Assembly (NCBI GenBank): GCA_023150615.1
Contig: JAKLKO010000015.1
Coordinates: 1 to 64,000, forward strand
Source: Phycisphaerae bacterium
Lineage (GTDB): Bacteria; Planctomycetota; Phycisphaerae; UBA1845; UTPLA1
DNA length: 64,000 bases
Direction: 5' to 3'
In this document: piece by piece, positions 50,621 to 60,708 of the stretch
Numbering within the stretch: position 1 is the first letter of the stretch
Layout: each line of letters begins with the position of its first letter
Translations under genes and position numbers: made by a program
Notes under the pieces: generated by a model
Told to the model about the DNA's origin: nothing
Databases searched by the model: none
What the model saw: the letters and a program-made list of their open reading frames with translations, nothing else

Positions 50621-52861
50621 TCAGTCGCCCGGCGGCGCAAGCACGAGCGCTGCGAGCGGCGGAAGCGTCAGGCGGATGGACTGCGCCCGCCGGTGCATCG
50701 GCACCGGCTCAGTGTCGTGCGTTTCGGGCACCGGGTATCCGCTGCCGCCGAACGAATCGGCGTCGGTGTTGAGCACGACCCGGTACCGACCGGGTCGATT
50801 GACCCCGATGCGGTAGTCCTCGCGCGGCACGGGAGTCATGTTGAAGACGCCGATCAACTGTTGCGCATCGTCGTTCCGCTCGAACGACAGGACGCTGTGG
50901 AGGTGATCGTCGCAGTCAATCCACTGAAAGCCGGCCGGCTCGTGATCGCGGCGCCATAGACAGGGCGAGGCGTGATAAAGTCGTCCGAGCGACTCCAGCA
51001 GGTGGGCGAGGCCGATCCGCGACGGGTCCTGCGCGAGGTGCCAGTCGAGGCTGGCCTGGCAGTTCCACTCGGACCATGGGGCGATCTCGGTGCCCATGAA
51101 GAGCAGCTTCTTGCCCGGCCGCATGTATTGATAGGTCAGGAGCAGTCGCAAGTTCGCGAACTTCTGCCAGGTATCGCCGGGCATCTTGTCGAGCAGCGAG
51201 CGCTTGAGGTGCACGACCTCATCGTGGGACAGCGGCATGATGAAGCGCTCGCTGTATTCGTAGATGGCAGCGAACGTGAGCTGGTTCTGATGATGGCGGC
51301 GGTGGATCGAGTCCTTCTTGAAATACTCGAGCGTGTCGTGCATCCAGCCCATATTCCACTTGAAGTGGAAGCCGAGGCCGCGGTCCTTCGTCGGCGCGGT
51401 GACGCCCGCCCACGCGGTGGACTCTTCGGCGATCATCAGGCAACCGGGATGCTCTGAACGAACGATGTCGTTCAGCTCGCGGATGAAGCGCAGGGCGTCG
51501 AGGTTCTCGCGACCGCCCTGCGGATTCGGCAGCCATTCGCCCGGCTTGCGGCTGTAGTCGAGGTAGAGCATCGACGCGACCGCGTCGACGCGCAGCCCGT
51601 CGACGTGATATTCGCTCAGCCAGAAGAGGGCGTTGGCGATGAGGAAGTTGCGGACTTCGTTCCGGCCGTAGTTGAAGATCAGCGTTCCCCAGTCGGGATG
51701 CTCGCCGAGCCGCGGATCCTCGTACTCGTAGAGCGCGGTGCCGTCGAAGCGGCGGAGGGCGAAGTCGTCGCGCGGGAAGTGCGCCGGCACCCAATCGAGG
51801 ATGACGCCGATGCCGTTCTGGTGACAGAGGTCGACCAGATAGCGGAAGTCGTCCGGCGAGCCGTGTCGCGACGTCGGCGCGAAGTAGCCGGAGACCTGGT
51901 AGCCCCACGATCCGGCAAGCGGATGCTCCATGACGGGCATCAGCTCCAGCCAGTTGAAGCCGAAGCGCTTCATGTGCCCGATCAGGCGCGGCGCGATCTC
52001 GCGATAGGTCATGGGGCGATTCGCCTCTTCGACGACGCGCGCCCACGAGGCCAGGTGCACCTCGTAGATGGCGATGGGTTCGCGGGCCGCGTCGCGCGTG
52101 GAGCGGGCGGCGAGCCACTCGGCGTCACCCCAGGAATAGGTCGAGGCGAAGACGCGCGAGGCCGTTGCGGGCGGCAGTTCCATCGACTGGGCGAGCGGAT
52201 CGGTCTTGAGCCGGAGCATCCCCTCTCGGGTCTTGACCTCGTACTTGTACAGTGCGCCGGGCTGGACCGCGGGGATGAACAGCTCGAACACGCCCGTCGC
52301 GCCGAGTTGCCGCATCGGAAAAACCCGGCCGTCCCAGCGGCAGAAGTCCCCAACGACGCTGACGCGCCGCGCGTTGGGGGCCCAGACGGCGAAGGCCACG
52401 CCGTCCACGCCGTCGATGCGGCGCGGATGTGCGCCGAGCCGGTCCCAAAGTCGCCGATGCGTGCCTTCGCCGATCAGGTGCTCGTCGAGCGGACCGAGCG
52501 TCGGCAGGAAGCGATAGGGGTCGTCGCGGACCCACGTCGCACCGCCGGGGAAGTGAAAGCGCAGCCGGTATTGCAGCGGAAGCGTCGCGCCGGGCAGGAA
52601 AGCCGCGAAGAGGCCCTGATCGCTGACGGGCGCCATGGCGACGGCCTCGCCGCTCGGCAGCAGCACGTCGGCCGTCGATGCGTCCGGATGCAGGGCACGG
52701 ACGACCGCGCCGGATCGGCCGTCCATCTCGGCCGGATGCGCGCCCAGCACGCGATGCGGATCGCAGTGATCGCCGGCGAGCAGGGCGAGCTGTTCGGCGT
52801 CGTCGGCGGCCAGGGGCGCACCGATCCGCGGTCGGGCGGTCGTGACGGGGGTCGGCGTCAT
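50621..52861 (-). CDS. glgB: 1,4-alpha-glucan branching enzyme
   Basis: A 746-residue GH13 enzyme that makes alpha-1,6 branches in glycogen. Tandem N-terminal CBM48-like modules (HCDPHRVLGAHPAEMDG; VWAPNARRVSVVGDFCRWDGR) precede the catalytic barrel: ELMPVMEHPLAGSWGYQVSGYFAPTS, VILDWVPAHFP, nucleophile Asp in DGLRVDAVASMLYLDY, acid Glu in MIAEESTAWAGVT, and LPLSHDEVVH. Length and two-module N terminus are those of the long proteobacterial-type GlgB. It is last in the minus-strand run and overlaps glgX by four bases. Confidence 0.96.
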   Translation of the reverse strand: MTPTPVTTARPRIGAPLAADDAEQLALLAGDHCDPHRVLGAHPAEMDGRSGAVVRALHPDASTADVLLPSGEAVAMAPVSDQGLFAAFLPGATLPLQYRLRFHFPGGATWVRDDPYRFLPTLGPLDEHLIGEGTHRRLWDRLGAHPRRIDGVDGVAFAVWAPNARRVSVVGDFCRWDGRVFPMRQLGATGVFELFIPAVQPGALYKYEVKTREGMLRLKTDPLAQSMELPPATASRVFASTYSWGDAEWLAARSTRDAAREPIAIYEVHLASWARVVEEANRPMTYREIAPRLIGHMKRFGFNWLELMPVMEHPLAGSWGYQVSGYFAPTSRHGSPDDFRYLVDLCHQNGIGVILDWVPAHFPRDDFALRRFDGTALYEYEDPRLGEHPDWGTLIFNYGRNEVRNFLIANALFWLSEYHVDGLRVDAVASMLYLDYSRKPGEWLPNPQGGRENLDALRFIRELNDIVRSEHPGCLMIAEESTAWAGVTAPTKDRGLGFHFKWNMGWMHDTLEYFKKDSIHRRHHQNQLTFAAIYEYSERFIMPLSHDEVVHLKRSLLDKMPGDTWQKFANLRLLLTYQYMRPGKKLLFMGTEIAPWSEWNCQASLDWHLAQDPSRIGLAHLLESLGRLYHASPCLWRRDHEPAGFQWIDCDDHLHSVLSFERNDDAQQLIGVFNMTPVPREDYRIGVNRPGRYRVVLNTDADSFGGSGYPVPETHDTEPVPMHRRAQSIRLTLPPLAALVLAPPGD

Positions 52862-54957
52862 GGGAGCGCTTCGAGTTTCAGCAGGCTAAGTGAATGCGCG
52901 GCGACGTTCAACCCTTCGGTCTTGATGATCCGTGAGCCGCTTCGCGCCGTGCTCAGGACCTCGCGCCAGGCGCCCTGCGCGGCCGTCGGGAGGCGGAAAT
53001 TCACGCCGCGCGCGCCGGCGTTCAGGATCAGCAGCAGCGTGTCGCCGGTGATGCGACGGCCGCGTTCGTCGACTTCGTCGGTCGCCTGTCCGTCGATCAG
53101 CATGCCGACGACGTGACGCTTCGGATCGCGCCAGTCCGCGTCGGACAGCTCGTGGCCGTCCTGGCGGAGCCACGAGAGGTCCTTCGGTCCGGCGGCGTGC
53201 ATGGGCTGGCCGCGGAAAAAGCTGCGGCGGCGCAGCACCGGGTTTTCGCGACGGAGGGCGAAGACGCGGACGGCGAAATCGAGGAGGGCACGACGCGCTT
53301 CATCGAGCGACCAGTCGACCCAGTTCGACTCGTCGTCGTGGCAGTAGGCGTTGTTGTTGCCGTGTTGCGTACGGCCGAGCTCGTCGCCCGCCTGGATCAT
53401 CGGCACACCCTGGGTGAAGGCGACGGTTGCGAGAAACGCGCGTTTGAGTTGCTCGCGGAGCTGGACGATCTCGTGCTGATCGGTCGGACCTTCGACACCC
53501 CAGTTACGGCTCAGGTTGTGGTCGGTGCCGTCGCGGTTGTCATGGCCGTTGCGTTCATTGTGCTTGCGCTCGTAGCTGACCAGGTCGTGCAGCGTGAAGC
53601 CGTCGTGGCACGTCACGTAGTTGATGCTCGCAAACGTGTGGCGGCCGCGCGCGGCGTAGAGGTCGCTGCTGCCGGCCAGCCGGAAGCCGAGTTCGCCGAC
53701 CTGGCCATCGTCGCCGCGCCAAAATGCGCGGACGTTGTCGCGGAACTTTCCGTTCCACTCGGCCCAGCCTTCGGGGAAATTGCCGACCTGGTAGCCGCCC
53801 TCGCCGAGGTCCCACGGTTCGGCAATGAGCTTGACGCGCGACAGGGCCGGGTCCTGCTGGATCATGGCGAAGAACCGGCCGAGGCGGTCGACCTCGTGCA
53901 ATTCGCGGGCCAGCGCCGGGGCGAGGTCGAAGCGGAAGCCGTCGACATGCATCTCGGTGACCCAGTAGCGCAGGCTGTCCATGACGAGCTGCATGACGCG
54001 CGGATGAAGCATGTTGAGCGTGTTCCCGCAGCCGGTGAAGTCGACGTATTCGCGGCGCTTCTTCGGATCGAGTCGGTAGTACGATGCGTTGTCAATGCCG
54101 CGGAGCGAGATCGTCGGGCCGAGGTGATTGCCCTCGCCGGTGTGGTTGTAGACGACGTCGAGGATGACCTCGATACCCGCGCGATGGAGCGTCTTGACCA
54201 TCGACTTGAATTCCGAGACCTGCTGGCCGAGCCAGCCGCTGGCGAATCGGCCGTCCGGCGCGAAGAAACACGCGGAGTTGTAGCCCCAGTAGTTGGTCAG
54301 TCCGCGTTCGACGAGCACCTTCTCGGTGATGACTGCGTGGATCGGCAAGAGTTCGACCGCCGTGACGCCGAGCTTCTGGAGGTGATCGACGATCGGATCG
54401 GACGCGAGGCCGAGATACGATCCGCGAAGCGGCGCGGGCACGTCCGGATGGCGCATGGTCAGGCCGCGGACGTGGCACTCATAAATCAGCGTGCGATTCC
54501 AGGGGATCCGCGGCGGCCGGTCATCGCCCCAGGTGAACGCCGAATCGACGACGACGCACTTGGGCATCGCCGCGGCGCTGTCGACCGGGTCCGGCGCGCC
54601 GTGACCCGGCAGTTCGCCGCGGAACGCGTCGTTCCACGCCAGTGGTCCGCTGATGGCGGACGCGTAGGGATCGAGCAGGAGCTTGGCGGGATTGAAGCGA
54701 TGCCCGCGCTCGGGGGCGTACGGACCGCGGACGCGATAGCCGTAGAGCTGACCCGGGCGGACGTCGGGCAGATAGGCGTGCCAGACGAAGTTGGTGCGCT
54801 CGGTCAACTGGATGCGGTGCGATTCCTTCGCCTCGTCGCCGTGGTCATACAGGCAGAGGTGCACCGACTCGGCGTTTTCGGAGAAGAGCGCGAAGTTCAC
54901 GCCCTCGCCGTCCCACGTCGCGCCCAGCGGTTGCGGTTGGCCCGGCCAGATGCGCAT
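52858..54957 (-). CDS. glgX: Glycogen debranching enzyme (isoamylase type)
   Basis: A 699-residue GH13 enzyme that hydrolyses alpha-1,6 branches. CBM48 start (GQPQPLGATWDGEGVNFALFSENAESV), then the barrel: YECHVRGLTMRHPDVP, DVVYNHTGEGNHLGP, nucleophile in HVDGFRFDLAPALARE, acid in LIAEPWDLGEGGYQVGNFP, and TCHDGFTLHDLVSY. With GlgE and GlgB it forms a glycogen remodelling set. The start at 54957 (MRIWPGQPQPLG) is standard. Gap to glgE is 58 bp; overlap with glgB four bases. Confidence 0.96.
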   Translation of the reverse strand: MRIWPGQPQPLGATWDGEGVNFALFSENAESVHLCLYDHGDEAKESHRIQLTERTNFVWHAYLPDVRPGQLYGYRVRGPYAPERGHRFNPAKLLLDPYASAISGPLAWNDAFRGELPGHGAPDPVDSAAAMPKCVVVDSAFTWGDDRPPRIPWNRTLIYECHVRGLTMRHPDVPAPLRGSYLGLASDPIVDHLQKLGVTAVELLPIHAVITEKVLVERGLTNYWGYNSACFFAPDGRFASGWLGQQVSEFKSMVKTLHRAGIEVILDVVYNHTGEGNHLGPTISLRGIDNASYYRLDPKKRREYVDFTGCGNTLNMLHPRVMQLVMDSLRYWVTEMHVDGFRFDLAPALARELHEVDRLGRFFAMIQQDPALSRVKLIAEPWDLGEGGYQVGNFPEGWAEWNGKFRDNVRAFWRGDDGQVGELGFRLAGSSDLYAARGRHTFASINYVTCHDGFTLHDLVSYERKHNERNGHDNRDGTDHNLSRNWGVEGPTDQHEIVQLREQLKRAFLATVAFTQGVPMIQAGDELGRTQHGNNNAYCHDDESNWVDWSLDEARRALLDFAVRVFALRRENPVLRRRSFFRGQPMHAAGPKDLSWLRQDGHELSDADWRDPKRHVVGMLIDGQATDEVDERGRRITGDTLLLILNAGARGVNFRLPTAAQGAWREVLSTARSGSRIIKTEGLNVAAHSLSLLKLEALP

Positions 54958-55015
54958 CAGGCAGGCTCCGCTCGGGCGCTGCGACGGCCGCGGGGCGTAA
55001 TGCGGCAGCGTTGCG

Positions 55016-57001
55016 TCATCGCGCGCGACTCCCAGGCGGCCGCAGGATGCGGAAGATGTGGGCGACGCGTTCGGCGGGGTCCAGCCGCACGTAGCTCCGC
55101 GGTCCGCGCCAGGTGAATCGTTCGCCAGTCAGGACATCTTCCACGTCGAACGGAAGATCGACGGGAAGCCGCAACTCGTCAAGCGGCACGGGCAAGTGGG
55201 CATCGGCGGCGTCGTGTGGGTTGACATTGATGACGATCAGGAGGTCGTCGGTCGGGTCGGCCTTGAGAAAGTAGAGCAGCGATGCGTGGGCGGGGTCAAG
55301 GAACGTGACGTTGGTCATTCGCTGCAGCGCGCGGAAGCGGCGGCGGATGCGGTTGATCGCCGCCACGTCGTCGTTGATGTTCCCCGGCGCGGAGAAGTCG
55401 CGCGGGCGGATCTGGAAGATGTCCGAGTCGAGCGGTTCCTCGCTGTCGGGCCGCACGGCCTGGCCCTCGCACAGCTCGAAGCCACTGCAGATTCCGTAGA
55501 TCGGCGACAAGGTGGCAGCGGCGATCAGGCGGATGCGGAAGGCAGCGCGGCCGCCGGTCTGAAGGAAGGCGTGGATGTTGTCGGGCGTGTTCGTGAAGAA
55601 ATTGCCGCGGAAGGAGGCGGCGCGCCGCGGCGATGCCAGCTCGGTGACGTACTCGCGGAGTTCGTCGGCGGTGTTGCGCCACATGAAGTAGGTGTACGAC
55701 TGGCAGAAGCCGAGCTTGGCCAGGCCGAGCATGGGCTTGGGCCGCGTGAAGGCCTCGGCGAGGAAGATCACGTCGGGATGGGCGGCCTTGATGTCGGCGA
55801 TCAGCCATTCCCAGAACGCGAAGGGTTTCGTGTGCGGGTTGTCGACGCGGAAGATCCGCACGCCGCGGTCGATCCAGAATCGCAGGATGTCGCGGCAGGC
55901 GCTCCAGAGCGCTGCGCGGTCCTCGCACCAGAAGTTCAGCGGGACGATGTCGTCGTAGGTGTGCGGCGGGTTTTCGGCGCAGCGGATCGAGCCATCTGCG
56001 CGGACGTGGAACCAGTCCGGGTGCTGGCGGATCCACGGATGGTCCGGCGAGCACTGCAGCGCGTAGTCGATCGCGACTTCCAGCCGGAGGTCGGCCGCGG
56101 CGCGGACGAAGCGATCGAAGTCGGCGACCGTTCCGAGCGCGGGTTCGACGGCGGTGTGGCCACCGTGCTCGTTGCCGATGGCCCAGACGCTGCCAGGATC
56201 GCCCGGCGCGGCGACGCGGGCGTTGTTGCGGCCTTTGCGATGCGTGCGGCCGATCGGGTGGATCGGCGGCAGGTATACGACGTCGAAGCCGAGTTCCGCG
56301 ATCCGCGGCAGGGCGCGGATGGCATCGTCGAAGGTGCCGTGCCGGTCGGGCGACGAGGTCTGCGATCGCGGGAAGAACTCGTACCACGCGCCGACGCCGG
56401 CGCGCTCGCGATCCACGACGATGGGCAACACGCGCTCGTACGTCGCACGCAGACGGTCGTCGATCGTGCGCTCCATCGCCGCCGCCAGTTCGGCATCTCC
56501 CGCCGCGCGGATGCGAGCGTCGATCGGGGTCCGCGCATCGCAGAGCACGCGAGCGGCGTCCGGCAGGGTCGATCGGTCCGCGAGCGCCGTGCGGATCATC
56601 CGCGCGCCGTCGAGCAACTCGGATGCGACATCCTGTCCGGCCTCGATGCGGGCGTGCAGGTCGCGGACCCAGGTCCCGAACGCGTCGATCCACGCCTGAA
56701 CGGTGAAGACCCAGCGGCCGATCCGGTCGGGCAAGAAGCGGCCGATCCAGCGGTCGGGGCCGTACTCGTGCACGAGGGGGGAGAAACTCCAATTGGAGTC
56801 TCCCGGTCCGCGATAGTTGACCCTCGCCGAGATGAGACTGAAGCCCGCACCGAAGATGTCGGCCGAGACCTCGATCGGCTCACCGAGCAGCGATTTGGCG
56901 GCGTAGCGCCCGCCGTCGAGTTCGGGCTGCACGCGTTCGATGACGAGTCGCGGCGACTCGACGGCGGCGGTCGGTCGGGGGTCCGGGTCCGTGGCGTCCA
57001 T
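55016..57001 (-). CDS. glgE: Alpha-1,4-glucan:maltose-1-phosphate maltosyltransferase
   Basis: A 661-residue GH13_3 enzyme that extends alpha-glucans with maltosyl units from maltose 1-phosphate. The N-terminal DUF3416 domain (ERVQPELDGGRYAAKSLLGEP, SADIFGAG) and the catalytic segments are diagnostic: GAWYEFFPRSQ, YLPPIHPIGRTHRKGRNN, nucleophile Asp in FRVDNPHTKPFAFWEWLI, acid in FLAEAFTRP, and FFTNTPDNIH. The maltose-1-phosphate suppliers (TreS-Pep2 or GlgM) are not in the window. The start at 57001 lies 4 bp after the E2 stop, so translation is almost certainly linked to the pyruvate dehydrogenase operon. Confidence 0.95.
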   Translation of the reverse strand: MDATDPDPRPTAAVESPRLVIERVQPELDGGRYAAKSLLGEPIEVSADIFGAGFSLISARVNYRGPGDSNWSFSPLVHEYGPDRWIGRFLPDRIGRWVFTVQAWIDAFGTWVRDLHARIEAGQDVASELLDGARMIRTALADRSTLPDAARVLCDARTPIDARIRAAGDAELAAAMERTIDDRLRATYERVLPIVVDRERAGVGAWYEFFPRSQTSSPDRHGTFDDAIRALPRIAELGFDVVYLPPIHPIGRTHRKGRNNARVAAPGDPGSVWAIGNEHGGHTAVEPALGTVADFDRFVRAAADLRLEVAIDYALQCSPDHPWIRQHPDWFHVRADGSIRCAENPPHTYDDIVPLNFWCEDRAALWSACRDILRFWIDRGVRIFRVDNPHTKPFAFWEWLIADIKAAHPDVIFLAEAFTRPKPMLGLAKLGFCQSYTYFMWRNTADELREYVTELASPRRAASFRGNFFTNTPDNIHAFLQTGGRAAFRIRLIAAATLSPIYGICSGFELCEGQAVRPDSEEPLDSDIFQIRPRDFSAPGNINDDVAAINRIRRRFRALQRMTNVTFLDPAHASLLYFLKADPTDDLLIVINVNPHDAADAHLPVPLDELRLPVDLPFDVEDVLTGERFTWRGPRSYVRLDPAERVAHIFRILRPPGSRAR

Positions 57002-57005
57002 CGCG

Positions 57006-58394
57006 CTACGAGACGAGCAGCAGGTTGAGCGGGTTTTCGAGATAGCCGATGACCGTCCGCACGAAGCGCGCCGCGTCGGCGCCATCGACGACGCGGTGAT
57101 CGAACGATAGCGAGAGGGGCAACTGCATCCGCGGGACGATCTGCCCATCGCGGACGGCCGGTTGCAGCGCCGTGCGGCCCAGTCCGAGGATTCCGACCTC
57201 GGGGTAGTTGATCATCGGCGTGACAAACGTGCCGCCGAGCGGACCGACGTTGGTGATCGTAAAGGTCCCGCCGCGCAGCTCGGCGATCTCGAACTTGGCC
57301 GACCGCGCCCGCTCGGCCAGGTCGGCCAGTTCCATCGAGATCTTCACCAGGCTCCTGCTCTCACAGTTGCGCAGCGCGGGCACAACGAGACCGCGCGGCG
57401 TATCGACGGCGACGCCGACGTGGACGTAGTCCTTGTAGATGATCTCGCCCGCCGCCTCGTCGAAGGAGCAATTGAGGATCGGATGCTGTTGCAGCGCGCT
57501 GGCGACTGCCTTGATGACGAAAGCGGTGAGCGTGAGCTTCGCGCCTTTCTGCTGGAACGCGGCCGACTGTTGTTTGCGGAAGTTCTCGAGGTCCGTCACG
57601 TCCGCGACGTCGCAGTGCGTCACGTGCGGGACGATTGTGTAGGAGCGGACCATCTGCCGCGCGATCGTCTTGCGAATCTGCGTGATCGCCTCGCGGCGGA
57701 TCGGGCCCCACTGCGAGAAGTCGGGCAGCGGCTCCGTCGAGGCGGGTCGCCCCGGCTCCAGCGAGGGAGCGACCGTTGCGGGCGCGGTCGGCTCGGCCCG
57801 GCGCGGCGCAACGCCGGTGCCGCTGGGACCGGCGAGCGAATAACGCTCGAGGTCTTCGCGAACGATCCGGCCGCCCGGGCCGGTACCGCGGACCTGCGTC
57901 AGGTCGATGTTCATCTCCCGGGCCAGTCGCCGGATGGCCGGCGCTGCGGGGATCGGCCCGCGCGGCTCGACGGTTTCGGAGCGGCGGGTCGCCTCGGCCG
58001 CGGCGCGAGCGGGCTGGGACGCCGTGATCGCCGGCGCGGGTTCACGTCTCGGCACGGCCGGTGGTGCAGGGGCGCGTGCAGGCGTCGTGGCTGGAGCGGT
58101 GCGGGGTGGCGCCGCGGGCGCTCGGGCCGGCGTCGGCGACGGGGGCGCTTCACCGCCGGCGGTTTCGACGGCCAGGAGCACCTGTCCGACCTTGACGTTG
58201 TCGCCGGACTTGACGTGCAGTCTGGACACGACGCCGGCGAAGGGCACTGGAATCTCGACCGCGGCCTTGTCGGTCTCGACCTCCATGATCATCTGGTCCT
58301 CGCGGACGGTGTCGCCCTCCTTGACGTGGATGTTGATGATCTGGGCCTCGTGAATACCCTCGCCCAGGTCGGGAAGCTTGAACTCCTTCGCCAT
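57006..58394 (-). CDS. Dihydrolipoamide acyltransferase (E2) of a 2-oxoacid dehydrogenase complex
   Basis: A 462-residue E2 with one N-terminal lipoyl domain (Lys43 in VETDKAAVEIP), an Ala/Pro-rich linker, a peripheral subunit-binding domain (AAPAIRRLAREMNIDLTQVRGTGPGGRI), a second linker, and the catalytic domain with GTFTITNVGPLGG and active-site His in LSFDHRVVDGADA. It transfers the acyl group from E1 to CoA. With the E1 pair upstream, pyruvate is the most likely substrate, branched-chain 2-oxoacids the alternative. A 19-bp gap to E1beta would be typical; here it is 43 bp. No E3 gene is in the window. Confidence 0.93.
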   Translation of the reverse strand: MAKEFKLPDLGEGIHEAQIINIHVKEGDTVREDQMIMEVETDKAAVEIPVPFAGVVSRLHVKSGDNVKVGQVLLAVETAGGEAPPSPTPARAPAAPPRTAPATTPARAPAPPAVPRREPAPAITASQPARAAAEATRRSETVEPRGPIPAAPAIRRLAREMNIDLTQVRGTGPGGRIVREDLERYSLAGPSGTGVAPRRAEPTAPATVAPSLEPGRPASTEPLPDFSQWGPIRREAITQIRKTIARQMVRSYTIVPHVTHCDVADVTDLENFRKQQSAAFQQKGAKLTLTAFVIKAVASALQQHPILNCSFDEAAGEIIYKDYVHVGVAVDTPRGLVVPALRNCESRSLVKISMELADLAERARSAKFEIAELRGGTFTITNVGPLGGTFVTPMINYPEVGILGLGRTALQPAVRDGQIVPRMQLPLSLSFDHRVVDGADAARFVRTVIGYLENPLNLLLVS

Positions 58395-58437
58395 CGGTGA
58401 TTACTCCGCGTTTTCGCGCGACCGCCGCCGCACGCGC

Positions 58438-59418
58438 CTAAAACGTGACCACGTCACGCGCCGCCGCCACGATCCGCCGCGAGTCGGGGATGAAGTACCG
58501 CTCGGTCGCGAAGAACGGCATGATGACGTCGTAGCCGGTCACGCGACGGATCGGCGCTTCCAGGTACATCAGGCTGCGCTCGCAGATCCGCGCGACGACC
58601 TCCGCGCCCGGTCCGCAGGTCCGCGGCGCTTCATGGACGACGACGGCCCGGCCGGTCTTCTCGATCGATGCACAGATCGTCTCGGTGTCCATGGGCGAGA
58701 TCGTCTGGAGGTCGATGACCTCGGCGTCGATGTCGTGTTCTTCGGCCAGCTCGTCCGCCGCCTCGAGCGTCGGACGCAGCGAAGCGCCGTACGAGATGAT
58801 CGTGACGTTGGAGCCGGGCCGCGCGACGGCCGCCTTGCCGATCGGGAAGTCCTCCGGATCGTCGGGCACTTCTTCCTTGAACGCGCGGTAAGACGCCTTC
58901 GGTTCGTAGAACACGACCGGATCGGGATCATGCACGGCCGCGCGCAGCAGCGCCCGCGCGTTCCGCGGTCCGGACGGAATGACCATTTTCAGACCGGGCA
59001 GGTGGGCCCAGATTGTCTCGCGGCTCTCGCTGTGGTGCTCGATCGCGCGGATGCCCGCACCATACGGCATGCGGACGACCATCGGGCACGTATAGCGGCC
59101 GCGAGTCCGAGTCCGGAATCGCGAGACGTGATTCTCGATCTGGTGGAACGCGTGGTAGCCGAACCCGGAGAACTGCATCTCGATGACGGGCCGCAGCCCG
59201 CGCAGGCACAGGCCAACCGCGACGCCGGCGATGCAGGATTCGGCCACGGGTGCATCGACGACGCGGTCCTCGCCGAATTCGTCGTAGAGTCCCTCGGTGA
59301 CGCGGAAGACGCCGCCGTCCTTGCCGACATCTTGTCCGAAGATCAGCGTGTCCGGGTCCTCGCGCAGAATCTCGCGGAGGGCGAGATTGAGCGCCTGGAC
59401 CATCGTGAGCTTCGCCAT
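58438..59418 (-). CDS. pdhB: 2-oxoacid (pyruvate) dehydrogenase E1 beta subunit
   Basis: A 326-residue thiamine-diphosphate enzyme subunit: TMVQALNLALREILREDP, FGQDVGKDGGVFRVTEGL, Glu-containing VIEMQFSGFGYHAFHQI, and the C-terminal YFIPDSRRIVAAA. It pairs with E1alpha to decarboxylate the 2-oxoacid and reductively acylate the E2 lipoyl group. It lies 35 bp downstream of E1alpha. The alpha/beta split form is typical of Gram-positive bacteria, mitochondria and many planctomycetes. Confidence 0.92.
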   Translation of the reverse strand: MAKLTMVQALNLALREILREDPDTLIFGQDVGKDGGVFRVTEGLYDEFGEDRVVDAPVAESCIAGVAVGLCLRGLRPVIEMQFSGFGYHAFHQIENHVSRFRTRTRGRYTCPMVVRMPYGAGIRAIEHHSESRETIWAHLPGLKMVIPSGPRNARALLRAAVHDPDPVVFYEPKASYRAFKEEVPDDPEDFPIGKAAVARPGSNVTIISYGASLRPTLEAADELAEEHDIDAEVIDLQTISPMDTETICASIEKTGRAVVVHEAPRTCGPGAEVVARICERSLMYLEAPIRRVTGYDVIMPFFATERYFIPDSRRIVAAARDVVTF

Positions 59419-59453
59419 ACCTGCGTTCCTGCGCGCCCGCGGCGCGTCCGAAC

Positions 59454-60599
59454 CTACGCGTCCGCCAGTTGCCGCGGCTCGGGTTGCTCGGTCCCATCGT
59501 CCGACGACAGCGCCGCCATGGACTCTAGAAACTCCCGCGCGTGCGCCGCGAGGCTCGGCGGCATCTCGGCGAACGTGTGGCGGAAGCTGTCCATCGGATC
59601 GGGCTGGTACTTTTCCGCGCGCTCAACGGCCTGGCGGATCTCCTCGGCGATCTCCGCCTCGATCAGCTCCACCGCCGCGTCATCGAGCAATCCGGTGCGG
59701 ACCATGTATTTGTGAAAGCGAACGAGGGGGTCTTTCGGCTTCCAGCACTCGACCTCTTCATCCGAGCGGTATTTCTTCGGGTCGTCGGCCGTCGTGTGCA
59801 CGCCGAGCCGGTACGTCACCGCTTCGATCAGCGTCGGACCGCCGCCGGTGCGAGCGCGGTCGGCCGCCTCGCGGGCTGCGACGATCATGGCGAAGATGTC
59901 GTTGCCATCGGCCTGAATGCCATCGAAGCCATAGGCGATGCACTTTTGCACGAGGGTGGGCGCTTTTGACTGCTTGTCACGGGGCAGCGAGATGGCCCAG
60001 TGGTTGTTCTGAATGACGCAGATGAACGGGAGCTGGTGCACCCCCGCGAAGTTCATGGCCTCGTGGAAGTCGCCTTCGGACGTGCCGCCGTCGCCGAGAA
60101 AGCAGAATGCCACCGACGGATCGCCCTTGAGCTTGCAGCCCCACGCGATGCCCGCGGCGTGCAGGCACTGCGTCGCCACCGGCACGCAGATCGGCAGGTC
60201 GTTCACGCCCTCCGGAACGGACGCGCCATACTCGTGCCCGCCCCACCACAGGATGATCTTGTCCATCGGCCAGCCGCGCCAGAGCATCGCCGCCGGCTCG
60301 CGGAACGACGGAATGAACCAGTCGTTCGGCTTCATCACGAAGGCCGGCCCGAGCGACGCGGCCTCCTGGCCCATCGCGGGGCCGAACGTGCCGATACGGC
60401 CCTGTCGCTGAAGACGCAGCAGGCGTTCGTCGAGTCGCCGCGACAGGAGCATCGCGCGGTAGAGCTTCTTCAGCTCGGTCGGGCTGAGCTTGGGATCCAG
60501 CGCGGGGTCGGCGTTTCCCTCCGAATCGAGGATCGAGAGCGACTCGATCCGGTGCGGCAGTTGTATCGGACGGCGAGGCAACGTCTCCTCCTTCGGCAC
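59454..60599 (-). CDS. pdhA: 2-oxoacid (pyruvate) dehydrogenase E1 alpha subunit
   Basis: A 381-residue subunit with the thiamine diphosphate motif GDGGTSEGDFHEAMNFAG ending in NNHWAIS, the RRLDERLLRLQRQGRIGTFGPAMGQEA N-terminal region, and the YRLGVHTTADDPKKYRSDEE loop that carries the conserved His and regulatory-type Ser region. The annotated start is GTG at 60599; a TTG 18 bases further in has AGGAGG five bases upstream and may be the true start. It is first in the run E1alpha-E1beta-E2-glgE-glgX-glgB. Confidence 0.92.
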   Translation of the reverse strand: MPKEETLPRRPIQLPHRIESLSILDSEGNADPALDPKLSPTELKKLYRAMLLSRRLDERLLRLQRQGRIGTFGPAMGQEAASLGPAFVMKPNDWFIPSFREPAAMLWRGWPMDKIILWWGGHEYGASVPEGVNDLPICVPVATQCLHAAGIAWGCKLKGDPSVAFCFLGDGGTSEGDFHEAMNFAGVHQLPFICVIQNNHWAISLPRDKQSKAPTLVQKCIAYGFDGIQADGNDIFAMIVAAREAADRARTGGGPTLIEAVTYRLGVHTTADDPKKYRSDEEVECWKPKDPLVRFHKYMVRTGLLDDAAVELIEAEIAEEIRQAVERAEKYQPDPMDSFRHTFAEMPPSLAAHAREFLESMAALSSDDGTEQPEPRQLADA

Positions 60600-60708
60600 C
60601 TTCCGGCGACGTGCGTGCGCGGAATCGCGGCCGTCGCGCGCCGGACCATCGTTCGCCGGGATTCCCGTCGGAATCGTCGACCGCGGCCCGGCCGGCCGGC
60701 GTTCGCGG